DNA of 64,000 nucleotides. Source: Lachnospiraceae bacterium. Lineage in GTDB: Bacteria > Bacillota > Clostridia > Lachnospirales > Lachnospiraceae. Shown here piece after piece: positions 18,160 through 26,724 of the stretch. Each line of letters begins with the position of its first letter. Positions within the stretch are counted from its first letter, which is position 1. Under the pieces are notes generated by a model, which worked only from the letters and a program-made list of their open reading frames with translations, did no database searches and was not told where the DNA came from. A program made the position numbers and the translations under genes. The stretch is taken from the NCBI GenBank assembly GCA_015057825.1, contig SVDN01000012.1:22074-86073 (forward strand), given 5' to 3'.

Positions 18160-19569
18160 TTAGGCTTCTTTAACAATAAGCTTGCCGCCGCTTGCCAAAG
18201 TATACTCTCCCGAACTTCCGGCTATTGCATTGATTGTTACGCCATTTAAAGCATCTATCTGAGCAATATTTACTTCGCTTGTAAGTACAACGCAAGAATC
18301 CGCGGTTGCTGTCCATTTGCTGCCTGTGCCTATGCAAAGATTTGCATTTTTGATTGCACCCGTAAGCTGGGCACTTTCAAGATCAACCCACATGTCTCTT
18401 GATGTATCTTCGTGGATAAGATCGCCTTTTGCTTCCATATCTGTCATAAAAACATTTACACCGTATACAGGCTTTGTTACCTTTGTTGTACAAGGGTCGT
18501 CATTTACAACGGAATGAACCAAAATTCCCGCTTCCGATTCGATTTTTACATCGTTTAAGTCAACAATGATATTGTGGCTTTTTACTTTTACGCACTCGTC
18601 TTTTGTGTGGATTTCGCCGCCGTTTACGTTTACTTGCGCAACCTCTTCTTCCCAACCGTTTACGCAGTGGCTAAGTGCAAAGTAGCTACCGCAATCAGCA
18701 TAACAATCGTTAAATGTCATATCCGAATTGCCCGCAAGTATTGCTGCCATTCTTGCCATATCGAAGTTACAGTTGTTGAAGAAGTCGTGACATCCCGGAT
18801 CTGAATATGCACCGTAACCGTTTTTCGTGCAAACGATGTCGCAGTCGTTGGCTTCCAAGTATACATATCCTTCCGAGCTTTCCGTTGAAAGTGCTGCCCA
18901 TCCGTCACATATAATTTTTGAATTATAAAAATATGTTGATGAATTGGACATTGAACAATGAGTTCTTGTATTTCCGTCCATTTCAAGTGGTGGCGGTGGA
19001 GTGCTCATAAGTGCTGAAGGTCTTTCAATTCCCTCACCGTAAGGAATACCGTGAGTTGTAATGATTGAGTCATATACTTTGAGTACTGCTCCTTCTTCCG
19101 CTGCGGTTGCGTATCTTGTACGACCGCTTGTATCTATTACCGCATCTTTAATTGTAAGTTTTGCATTGTATTTTGCGCTTGCTCCGCTTGCCGGACCACC
19201 GATACCCTGACCATCGCCCGCAAGGCTTATGTATGCTGTGTCAACAGTTACATCGGTTCCGGCACCTTCTGCATAGATAGCGCCTTCATTTCCTTTATAA
19301 GCTACAACTTTAAGATTTTTTACTTCGTTGTCGGAAACTTTTCCGCCGTATCTGACTGACTTGTTTGATGTTGCTTCATCAAACTTGCCATCTTTAAAGT
19401 GAACTGCCGCTATAGCGTCATCCGCCGGGGCAAACCAGTTGATTTTTGGTTTGCCCGGGTTTAAGACTGCATTTACGCCTTCAATGATATCTGCCATTGT
19501 AAGCATATTTTTTGATTCTTCTCTCAGCGGTTTGTTCACCTGTTTTCCTTTAATAATAACAGGTTCCAT
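18160..19569 (-). CDS. Beta-helix protein without export signal, paralogue of the 6.7-kb lipoprotein
   Basis: A 469-residue protein of short repeated beta-strands (VNVNGGEIH, KSHNIIVDLNDVKI and similar), consistent with a right-handed parallel beta-helix. It begins at an ATG with AAGGA seven bases upstream and has no signal peptide or membrane segment, so it is predicted cytoplasmic. Residues ~115-285 run in register with residues ~120-340 of the lipoprotein at 6719-8872: SALMSTPPPP (185-194) with FMLAPP, GWAALST (223-229) with GAWAVLST, GYGAYSD (251-257) with GYGTYAIG, MAAILAG (274-280) with YATILTG. Cys and His are frequent in the middle (CSMS, CDIVC, CHDFFNNC). It sits between a transporter gene and a VOC gene, which suggests an enzyme for the imported substrate, but no catalytic motif is recognised. 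Confidence 0.83.
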   Translation of the reverse strand: MEPVIIKGKQVNKPLREESKNMLTMADIIEGVNAVLNPGKPKINWFAPADDAIAAVHFKDGKFDEATSNKSVRYGGKVSDNEVKNLKVVAYKGNEGAIYAEGAGTDVTVDTAYISLAGDGQGIGGPASGASAKYNAKLTIKDAVIDTSGRTRYATAAEEGAVLKVYDSIITTHGIPYGEGIERPSALMSTPPPPLEMDGNTRTHCSMSNSSTYFYNSKIICDGWAALSTESSEGYVYLEANDCDIVCTKNGYGAYSDPGCHDFFNNCNFDMARMAAILAGNSDMTFNDCYADCGSYFALSHCVNGWEEEVAQVNVNGGEIHTKDECVKVKSHNIIVDLNDVKIESEAGILVHSVVNDDPCTTKVTKPVYGVNVFMTDMEAKGDLIHEDTSRDMWVDLESAQLTGAIKNANLCIGTGSKWTATADSCVVLTSEVNIAQIDALNGVTINAIAGSSGEYTLASGGKLIVKEA

Positions 19570-19604
19570 TTTTAAATCCTTTCAATATGCGTTGTTCGCA
19601 TTAT

Positions 19605-20924
19605 TTATTGCTGTTTTTTACCGTAAGATCTGTCTTCAAGGTTAGCATCTCTAATCTTAAGCATTGCAAATGTTGCAATAAGACCTACAATGATAACCGC
19701 GATTAAGATTCCGTATGCAAGGTTAGCTTTGCCCATGCTGATAAGTGTTACCATCATCATTGCTGCAAATGCCGAAGGTATAAGCTGGATAGCCATGATT
19801 ACACGGTTAGCTGCCTGGTAGTCTCTACGTCCGTATACATATGATGTAATACTTGGATGCATTGTAGGAACACCACCGGTCATGCATGCTACACCGAATC
19901 CCCAAACAATCATTGCAGGAATTGAGCCGCCTTCAGGCTGTACCATAAGTGCAATTACAGGAATTAATTCCGTAAGACCCAAGATAATTGATGCTTTAAC
20001 AGAACCGATTTTGTCGTCTAAAAGTCCGAATATGTATGACATAGGAATACCGATTGCTGCGCCCATTGCAAGCCATTTTGTAGCCGAAAGCCAAACATCA
20101 AGTCCACCAAGTGACATATAACGAACTACCATTGAACCCATACATGCATTAATGATAAACTGGAAAGCACCAAATGATATAATGAGTAACCAAGCTCTAC
20201 CTTCGCTTAATACCTGTTTTACCGTAAGTGTTGAAGCTTCTCCCGCTTCCGATTTAGGTGGTTCGGAAGCACCATCAGGATAAAGTCCCACATCTTCAGG
20301 TGTGTTTTTAACAAAGATTGCAACTACGATTGCGATTACTGCTACAATAATTGCTACACCTACATAGAAGATTCTGTAGTCACCGTTAAAGTTTTTGGCA
20401 ATAACGTTTGTAAGACCCGCTGTACCAACGATTGAGAAAAGCGGACTACCAAGTGTGATAATACCCATCATCTGACCACGTGCCTTAATAAACCAGCTTG
20501 CTACCAGCTGGAAGCCTGCCATCTGTAATACCATACAACCACATCTTACGATGAATAATGAAATAAAGAATAATGGATAGCTTCCGTTTGCAACACCGCC
20601 GTTGCAGTTAAGACCGTTTGAAGCAACGATTCCGAGTGTACCCAAAGCTGTAATAATCATAATTATTACGAGTGGTTTCTTCACTCCAAACTTAACAAAA
20701 AATGTACCGTAAACAAATGTAAGGGCGATACATACGAAGTTACCTACCGTCATAGGAAGCTGTGTAAGTGTTGCCGACCATCCGCCGCCTTCTTCGTTTA
20801 TGAAGGCCTGAATGATGTTGATCTGATCGTTTTGAAGTCCCGAATAAAAGAACATGAAAACGATACCTAAAATTGCGAGTAACACGCCGTATCCGGCGAA
20901 TCTGTGACTTTTCGTCTGTGCCAT
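19605..20924 (-). CDS. MFS transporter, oxalate/formate antiporter-like
   Basis: A 439-residue major facilitator protein with about 12 transmembrane helices split by a hydrophilic central loop (YPDGASEPPKSEAGE). The order of conserved Gly-rich segments resembles the OFA (oxalate:formate antiporter-like) and monocarboxylate group. The start at 20924 follows AAGGAGGAG; an ATG 21 bases upstream precedes that site. It lies 35 bases from both neighbours in the operon, downstream of the MDR dehydrogenase. The natural substrate is probably a small organic acid or aromatic compound, which is inference from family only. Confidence 0.87.
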   Translation of the reverse strand: MAQTKSHRFAGYGVLLAILGIVFMFFYSGLQNDQINIIQAFINEEGGGWSATLTQLPMTVGNFVCIALTFVYGTFFVKFGVKKPLVIIMIITALGTLGIVASNGLNCNGGVANGSYPLFFISLFIVRCGCMVLQMAGFQLVASWFIKARGQMMGIITLGSPLFSIVGTAGLTNVIAKNFNGDYRIFYVGVAIIVAVIAIVVAIFVKNTPEDVGLYPDGASEPPKSEAGEASTLTVKQVLSEGRAWLLIISFGAFQFIINACMGSMVVRYMSLGGLDVWLSATKWLAMGAAIGIPMSYIFGLLDDKIGSVKASIILGLTELIPVIALMVQPEGGSIPAMIVWGFGVACMTGGVPTMHPSITSYVYGRRDYQAANRVIMAIQLIPSAFAAMMMVTLISMGKANLAYGILIAVIIVGLIATFAMLKIRDANLEDRSYGKKQQ

Positions 20925-20980
20925 TTTTTCTCCTCCTTTTTGCATCCGCTTAAATCGTGATGCAATACATGTGTTTTACA

Positions 20981-22027
20981 TTAACTCCACTTAATCAAAC
21001 CGCCCGTAAGAGTCGGATCCATATTCCAAACATATTTGTCATATGCTTCCGGCATTTCTTCGAACTTAAACTCATGGCTGATGAGCGGATTGATATCAAG
21101 CTTTCCGTATTTAATAAGTTTTAAGAAAGCTTGAATATCCTCGTCGCTGGTCCAGCAGTCTTTGTTGTTGTAACGGTTAAGTGTGTCTCCCATTACCGGT
21201 GGCCATGTGCCTTTAATAAGTAAGTCGGCACGTTTAAGTTTGAACGGTTTCGAGTTTACATAAGTTCCGATAAGTGATGCGCCCTTTTGCATGATAGGGT
21301 CGTCAATCGGTGGCATCGCTTCACCGTGAACTTGTGAAATCATTACCAAACGTCCTCTTTCACCGATAAGCTCGGCTGCTTCCATTAATGGGCCTCTTGC
21401 GCCTGTTGCTTCAAAGATTACAGGGAGTCCGCCCCATCCAAGACTCTCTACCGCATTTTTAAGTCCTTCAGGATCTTTTTTGGAATTGATTGCAATATCA
21501 ACACCCATTTTCTTTGCTGCATCAAGTCTTGCATCATCAAGGTCTGTTACGATTACCGGAAGAGCACCTGCTAACTTCGCAACCTGAGCGGTTATTGCGC
21601 CCACAAAGCCCTGGCCCAGTACCGCACATGGCTCGCCAAGCTGAAGGCCCGAACGTCTAAGGGCATACATACCTGTATGGCCAAGATTCCAAAATGCAGC
21701 CTGTCGAAGGTCTACTCCTTCAGGACATTTTGTGCAGTTGAGCTCGTTCATAATGAGGTACTGAGCATGCTCACCGGTTGTTACTACATGGTCGCCCACT
21801 TTAAGATCGTATACTTCTTCACCTACTTCTATTACTTCTGCCGCCATGGCATAGCCGATGTTTGTAGGAAGAGGAACGATTGCGCCAACCATAAGACCTT
21901 TTTCCGTTCCCGGACTCATTGCGCTGTATTTTGCTTTTAAAAGCACTTCGCCTTTACCCGGTTTCGGAAGATCTTTTTCCTTTAAAACAACTTTTTCCGG
22001 TTCGCAAACCGCATAAACTGTTTTCAT
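20981..22027 (-). CDS. Medium-chain dehydrogenase/reductase (zinc alcohol dehydrogenase-like)
   Basis: A 348-residue MDR enzyme. The N-terminal GroES-like domain holds SPGTEKG where classical alcohol dehydrogenases carry the catalytic Cys, so a catalytic zinc may be lacking or held differently. The NAD(P)-binding Rossmann motif GQGFVG (~159-164) is followed by an acidic residue at the next strand end (VTDLDD), which favours NAD. The SPGTE pattern occurs in MDR subgroups acting on sugars and bacteriochlorophyllides, among others. It is the first gene of the MDR-MFS-beta-helix-VOC operon with GGAGGATAAAAA before the ATG. Substrate unknown. Confidence 0.86.
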   Translation of the reverse strand: MKTVYAVCEPEKVVLKEKDLPKPGKGEVLLKAKYSAMSPGTEKGLMVGAIVPLPTNIGYAMAAEVIEVGEEVYDLKVGDHVVTTGEHAQYLIMNELNCTKCPEGVDLRQAAFWNLGHTGMYALRRSGLQLGEPCAVLGQGFVGAITAQVAKLAGALPVIVTDLDDARLDAAKKMGVDIAINSKKDPEGLKNAVESLGWGGLPVIFEATGARGPLMEAAELIGERGRLVMISQVHGEAMPPIDDPIMQKGASLIGTYVNSKPFKLKRADLLIKGTWPPVMGDTLNRYNNKDCWTSDEDIQAFLKLIKYGKLDINPLISHEFKFEEMPEAYDKYVWNMDPTLTGGLIKWS

Positions 22028-22197
22028 TTTTTATCCTCCTTTTATCGATATGAAATCGCTTTAGTTGATAGCCTTATTTTTTCACATTTGGGAGCCTGTT
22101 CGAATGCAACTTTTTTAGAATAATGTGACATTTTTTTAGATGTTTTTTAAAGTTCTTTAATCAAGCAAAAATCTGGTACTTTTGCGCTTTTTGTGAT

Positions 22198-22203
22198 AAG
22201 ATA
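22198..22203 (+). promoter_or_regulatory. Possible extended -10 element for the 1041-residue gene
   Basis: TGATAAGAT contains a TGn-extended -10 (TAAGAT) about 36 bases before the start. The best -35 at 17 bases (TGGTAC) is weak, so this is tentative. Confidence 0.3.
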
Positions 22204-22238
22204 TTTAATAGAAAGCGGTATTTTAAAAAGGGGATAAA

Positions 22239-25200
22239 ATGTTAATTCTTAAAGCAAGTCCTGACTTGGAAGAATCTTTTTCACAAATGTTAAGACAATA
22301 CAAACGCGACATCGGTTGGCGCGGTATTTTTATTGTAAATAACGATAACATTATCCTTTACGGTAAAAGCTATTCTCTTTGCTGTTCCTTCGATAACAGA
22401 AAGATTTTTATGGATATGATGTCCAATCCCATTTCCGAAAGTCTTGCCATCGAATGCAGGGGCAATCATCATTTAATCAACGCAATCAATATAATCATGT
22501 ATGTCTTCGGCAAATGGGGCATGCTTAAAGGTCTTAACGTTAAGCAAAAATACCCTCAGCTTAACAAGCTTTTTGCCGGTATTTTTTCCCAATTCGGTGC
22601 TGAAGTAAGCTTAGATTCCAAAGGTGTTTATTTTAAAATCGATGGCGCCGGTTCCACATACGAAGATGTTTTAAATAAGATAATAGACGCGACAATGCCG
22701 GAAGAAGGCATATTCGAACGTCCTTTAAAGGACACGAAAGAAGAGAAGGCAAAACCTTCCCGTCCTGCTCCGAAAGAAGAGAAGGATGATGAACTTCCGG
22801 ATTATCCCGAAGAAGAAAAAGAAGAAAAAAAGGTTGTAAGTGACGAACACGCCGAAGCCGAAGAAAGGCTTTCCAAAGCCATCGAAAAGGAAGAAGAAGC
22901 TTTGGGCCTTTGGTATGACATGGTTTGGAAGCATCAAAAGCTGGACTTTGAATTTAAACCTCTTAAAAACGGTGAAGACAAAAAAGGCAAAGATAAAATT
23001 GCCAAAAACTTTGCGAAAACAGGCTATATGTGCCCTAATTGCAACGAGAATCTTCATATGGTGGTTTTTCCTCCCGAAGATGAAATGCTTGTAAAAATCG
23101 ACGGCGACCGTCTTTACATGGCAAGAGCTTTCAGCTGCAAAAATTGCAAGCAGTTCTATACTCCTTTTCCCGACAGACTTATTACGGAAAAAGATGTTTT
23201 TTCTTTAAGCTTTTCAAACGACGAACCCGCCTACAACGATTACCTGGAACTCTTAAGTGAAAAAGGTCACATGGGCGGAAACAGTAATTTTAACGAATAC
23301 GAGTCCGTTAAACTTGGTCTTGCTCCTAAAGAAGAAATTCCGCAAAAGACGGATGATTTTAACATCAATGATTTGGAAGATGCAATTGAACACGTGGACG
23401 AATTAAGCCGCGAAGAAATGTCTCAAATAGTAGATAAAATGGAATCCGGCTTTTTCCCGAGACAAGACCTGGAAAAATTCAGAGAATTTGCCGAAAACGC
23501 TTTAACGGATAAATACGATAATGCTTTAAAAGACGCAGACATTATGGATATTGACGAATTGGAGGCTTTCAAAGATGAAGCCCTTCACAATATGCTTCTT
23601 CCAAAAAAATACAAGAAAGTTTTTGTAGACAGATTGGATGAAGAAATAAGCGCGAGAAAGGCAAAATCAGCTACGGACGATAAAGAAGATGCAAACAACT
23701 CTTTCGATCCTTTGGATGAAATAGATAAACAAGCAGCGCCAAAAAAAGCAAAAAAGAAAAAAGAAAAAGACTATGATGATTCCGATTTTGTTTTGGATGA
23801 TACAGATATAAGTCCGAAAGAAAGCATGTCAGAGCCTGTTAAGAACGAAGAGGAAATATCCGATTTCGAAGAGAAACCGGTAAAAGAAAAGAAAGAAAAG
23901 AAAGCAAAGAAGCCTAAAAAGCTAAAATTAAAGCTTTCGGGCTCTGCTGATGAAGAAGACGACTTTTCTTATGTGGCTGCACCAAAGCTCAAGAAGGCAA
24001 AAAAAGAAAAAATCAAAAAAGATGAGCCTACTTTGCAAAAACTTCCGAAAGAAAACAAAATTCACTCCACCAAAGATGACGATTCGGATTTTGTTTTAAA
24101 GGGCGAGCCAAAAAATAAAGAAAAAATTATCATAGAGGATGAAGCGCCTGCACTTTCCACAAGAGAATTGCTTGATATGGCATCTTCTTGTAACGGCAAA
24201 GATTACAAACATATAAAAGAAACCATCAAAAATATTAAAGACGCAAAGGTAAAAGACGAAGGATCCAAAGAAAAGATTTTGTCCCGTCTTGGCCAGTACA
24301 AGGCCAATCGCGGCAAAAAAGAAGCCTTTCACCTTTTATCCAAGCTTCCGAATATTTTTTCCAAGGACGACTACTTTAAGCTTAAAGACCGTCTTAAAAA
24401 TTACGATGATGAAGATGCAAAAGAAGCCTTAGAAGAACTGGAACACAAACTTGATAAGAAGGAACAGGCGGAAATCAAAGACATACTGTCCTCCGAGAAA
24501 GCAGATTCCAGACTTTCTCTTCACAAACTTTTTTCAAAACTCTTATCCAAGGGCTTTGAAGGCAGAAACGTAGGTCCTTTTTTGGAGCGCATAAAGAGCA
24601 AACTTATGCCGGCCGACAAGGCTTACCTTAATAAGCTTTGCGGAAATCTTGATGATTTAAGCATCAAAGACCTTATTAACCTTAAGAAAAAAGTTGTGGA
24701 AAGCATGGTTCTTCCGGAACTTAAAATAGAGCAAATTGCCGAAATCGAGGATCATTTGTCCAAATTAAAATCACAAGAAACCGCCCTTTTGGTGGAAAAA
24801 GTCAAAAAAGACATGGCAGATGCGGGTTTTGATTTGACTCCTCTTTCTTTTAACAACATCGGTACGGATCTGGAAGGAGACAGTCAAAATCCGGATAATA
24901 TTATCCTTGAAAATGCTGTAAACAGTTACGGAGATCCGGAAAGCAAATACGAATTGCCTATTTTTTGCCACGATGCTTCAAAGCGTCCAAGCGGCAAACG
25001 CGGTTTTATGATTACACCGGAACATCTCTACACCGGTGCAAGAACCTCAACGGCATCATATAAAATCGGCAATTTGGGCAATTTTTCCGTCAAAAAGAAA
25101 CGAATCAAACAATCTTTGGTTTTGGATACTGCAAGCGACGGTGAAATAACTCTTCCATGTTCTTACAAAAACGAAGAACTGGAAAAGTTTGCGTCATCCT

Positions 25201-25364
25201 TAAATTCCTTTGTAGGCTATCTTAAGGAACGCCCGGAGTCCAGAAGTATCGACTATATGCTTCAATCAGAGCACGAATCCATTATCTGCATGCGTTGCGG
25301 CGCCAAGTTTAATGATGAGAATATTTGCCCGGAATGCGGTATGCTTGGTGGAAAAGTGGACTAA
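22239..25364 (+). CDS. Large charged protein with two zinc-ribbon-like modules, unknown function
   Basis: A 1041-residue cytoplasmic protein that I do not recognise. Residues 1-155 form a compact alpha/beta domain. A Lys/Glu-rich linker follows. A first zinc-ribbon-like unit has CPNC (~265-268) and CKNC (~299-302). The middle (~380-900) is helical and very charged, with low-complexity Lys-rich stretches and a DSDFVL motif occurring twice (~515 and ~620). Residues ~920-1005 look like a small beta domain of PH type (MITPEHLYTG, GEITLPC). The end has a second ribbon, CMRCG (~1017-1021) and CPECG (~1030-1034). The GGGG-type ribosome site is 8 bases before the ATG. The DUF308 gene follows after 57 bases and may share the transcript. 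The build suggests a scaffold or adaptor, which is inference. Confidence 0.8.
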   Translation: MLILKASPDLEESFSQMLRQYKRDIGWRGIFIVNNDNIILYGKSYSLCCSFDNRKIFMDMMSNPISESLAIECRGNHHLINAINIIMYVFGKWGMLKGLNVKQKYPQLNKLFAGIFSQFGAEVSLDSKGVYFKIDGAGSTYEDVLNKIIDATMPEEGIFERPLKDTKEEKAKPSRPAPKEEKDDELPDYPEEEKEEKKVVSDEHAEAEERLSKAIEKEEEALGLWYDMVWKHQKLDFEFKPLKNGEDKKGKDKIAKNFAKTGYMCPNCNENLHMVVFPPEDEMLVKIDGDRLYMARAFSCKNCKQFYTPFPDRLITEKDVFSLSFSNDEPAYNDYLELLSEKGHMGGNSNFNEYESVKLGLAPKEEIPQKTDDFNINDLEDAIEHVDELSREEMSQIVDKMESGFFPRQDLEKFREFAENALTDKYDNALKDADIMDIDELEAFKDEALHNMLLPKKYKKVFVDRLDEEISARKAKSATDDKEDANNSFDPLDEIDKQAAPKKAKKKKEKDYDDSDFVLDDTDISPKESMSEPVKNEEEISDFEEKPVKEKKEKKAKKPKKLKLKLSGSADEEDDFSYVAAPKLKKAKKEKIKKDEPTLQKLPKENKIHSTKDDDSDFVLKGEPKNKEKIIIEDEAPALSTRELLDMASSCNGKDYKHIKETIKNIKDAKVKDEGSKEKILSRLGQYKANRGKKEAFHLLSKLPNIFSKDDYFKLKDRLKNYDDEDAKEALEELEHKLDKKEQAEIKDILSSEKADSRLSLHKLFSKLLSKGFEGRNVGPFLERIKSKLMPADKAYLNKLCGNLDDLSIKDLINLKKKVVESMVLPELKIEQIAEIEDHLSKLKSQETALLVEKVKKDMADAGFDLTPLSFNNIGTDLEGDSQNPDNIILENAVNSYGDPESKYELPIFCHDASKRPSGKRGFMITPEHLYTGARTSTASYKIGNLGNFSVKKKRIKQSLVLDTASDGEITLPCSYKNEELEKFASSLNSFVGYLKERPESRSIDYMLQSEHESIICMRCGAKFNDENICPECGMLGGKVD

Positions 25365-25421
25365 TGATTTTAAAGGTGTTATACTTAAAAACATCAGAAA
25401 ATAAATTACGGAGGGTTATTT

Positions 25422-26072
25422 ATGGCAGACACAGTTAATGAAAACAAAAAACCTAAAGACATAAAAGCCAAATCGACTCTTGCTTCCATAGTATTTATAG
25501 TATTTGGTTTGTTACTTGTTATCAGACCTTACAGTGCAGTAAAGTTTGTATGCGGAGTCATTGCACTTGCAGCTGTTATAATAGGTATTATTTATTTAAT
25601 AAGCTTTTTAAAGAAAAAATCCGGCAATCAGCCTTACAGACATGATTTGTTGATAATGATTGTTTCCTTTGTGGTTGCTGCGGTTGTTTATATACTTGCT
25701 TATTCGGCATTTATTTATGTATTACTTCCTTATATCCTTGGAATAATCATTTTGGTAAGCGGTATATTTAAGCTTCAAACAGCCATATCGGTACACAAAA
25801 TAAACGAAAAAGGTGCCGGAGTTCAAATACTTATTGCTATTATTAACATAGCACTCGGCGTATTCTTCATATTGTTCCCATTCCAGATATCGGCGCTTAT
25901 GCTTGTACTTGTTGGTATAGCAATGATTTTCAGCGGCGTTACGGGACTTATATATTCAGCTACAATGAGAGCTGTTGTTACAAAATTCTTCTTTGGCGGT
26001 AAAAAGAAAGGCAATACCGACACCGGTGATGCCGTTGACGTGGAATACAGAGATGTTCCGCCACAACAGTAA
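25422..26072 (+). CDS. DUF308/HdeD-like membrane protein
   Basis: A 216-residue protein with about six hydrophobic helices arranged as repeated pairs (VFGLLLVIRPYSAVKFVCG, ILGIIILVSGIFK, ALGVFFILFPFQISALMLVLVG), the pattern of DUF308/HdeD-like proteins. The C-terminal ~35 residues are hydrophilic and acidic (DTGDAVDVEYRDV). HdeD in E. coli is linked to acid resistance; Firmicutes members have no known role. GGAGGG precedes the ATG by seven bases, and a strong terminator follows. Confidence 0.8.
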   Translation: MADTVNENKKPKDIKAKSTLASIVFIVFGLLLVIRPYSAVKFVCGVIALAAVIIGIIYLISFLKKKSGNQPYRHDLLIMIVSFVVAAVVYILAYSAFIYVLLPYILGIIILVSGIFKLQTAISVHKINEKGAGVQILIAIINIALGVFFILFPFQISALMLVLVGIAMIFSGVTGLIYSATMRAVVTKFFFGGKKKGNTDTGDAVDVEYRDVPPQQ

Positions 26073-26089
26073 ATGGTTTTAGACATTTT

Positions 26090-26117
26090 AAAGGAGCGTC
26101 ATAAACGCTCCTTTTTT
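26090..26117. terminator. Intrinsic terminator
   Basis: AAAGGAGCGT (26090-26099) pairs with ACGCTCCTTT (26105-26114), loop of five, ending in a T-run at 26112-26117. The A-rich left arm also allows use by the convergent J-domain gene, whose stop lies within it. Confidence 0.88.
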
Positions 26118-26661
26118 AATTCTTTTTGGATCTGTCATTTATTTGTTGCAATTTTCTAAGCTGCTCCTGATGCTGATTGCGCATCATATCCGATATTATC
26201 TCTGCTGCTCTTTCCGCACTTTTAATTTGATTTGCCTTTTCCCTGGACTTTTCAAATTCCTTTTCACGCAAGGCTCTTTTTTGCTCTTCCGCACGTTTTG
26301 AGAGCATTTTCATTTTTTCCGCACTGTCCTTTTTGCTGACTTTCGAACCGTAAACTCTCGGACCCGCATTTTCTCTTTCCGCTTCTTTTGCGGCCGCCCT
26401 TGCTTTTTCAGCTTTTGTTCTCGGCCCTTTAAGTTCCGGCATATGTTCGATTAGATAGTCATAAGCGTCATTGATTCTTAAAAACATTGCTTTTCTGAGT
26501 TTAAGATCGATATCGCTCTTAGCATCAGGATGATATTTTTTGCAAAGGTTTTTATAAGCTCGCTTAATACTCTCCGCCGATGCATTCAGCCCCAAGCCCA
26601 ATGTCATAAGTGCTTCTTTTTTTGATGTGCATTTGTACCAGGTTGAACTTTGATTTGCCAT
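26116..26661 (-). CDS. J-domain protein with charged coiled-coil tail
   Basis: A 181-residue protein. Residues ~15-80 form a J domain with the essential HPD at 44-46 (KKYHPDAKSD). The remainder (~90-175) is almost entirely Lys/Glu/Ala/Arg-rich and predicted helical coiled coil. It lacks the Gly/Phe and zinc-finger regions of DnaJ. J domains stimulate ATP hydrolysis by Hsp70 proteins, so a partner is expected: DnaK encoded elsewhere, or the Hsp70-like protein at 38440-39546. The ribosome site GAGGGG is six bases upstream. It is followed by a terminator shared with the DUF308 gene. Confidence 0.88.
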   Translation of the reverse strand: MANQSSTWYKCTSKKEALMTLGLGLNASAESIKRAYKNLCKKYHPDAKSDIDLKLRKAMFLRINDAYDYLIEHMPELKGPRTKAEKARAAAKEAERENAGPRVYGSKVSKKDSAEKMKMLSKRAEEQKRALREKEFEKSREKANQIKSAERAAEIISDMMRNQHQEQLRKLQQINDRSKKN

Positions 26662-26695
26662 ACATTCCCCTCAATTCCGTTTGTTTTACTAGCGC

Positions 26696-26724
26696 ATATT
26701 TTGCCGTTTTAGTCGGCAAAATAT
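26696..26724. repeat. 11-bp perfect inverted repeat spanning the alaX-type gene stop codon
   Basis: ATATTTTGCCG (26696-26706) and CGGCAAAATAT (26714-26724) with a 7-base loop that contains the stop codon. It would fold at the 3' end of the transcript; there is no long T-run in the leftward direction, so it may be a weak terminator or a stability element. Confidence 0.5.
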
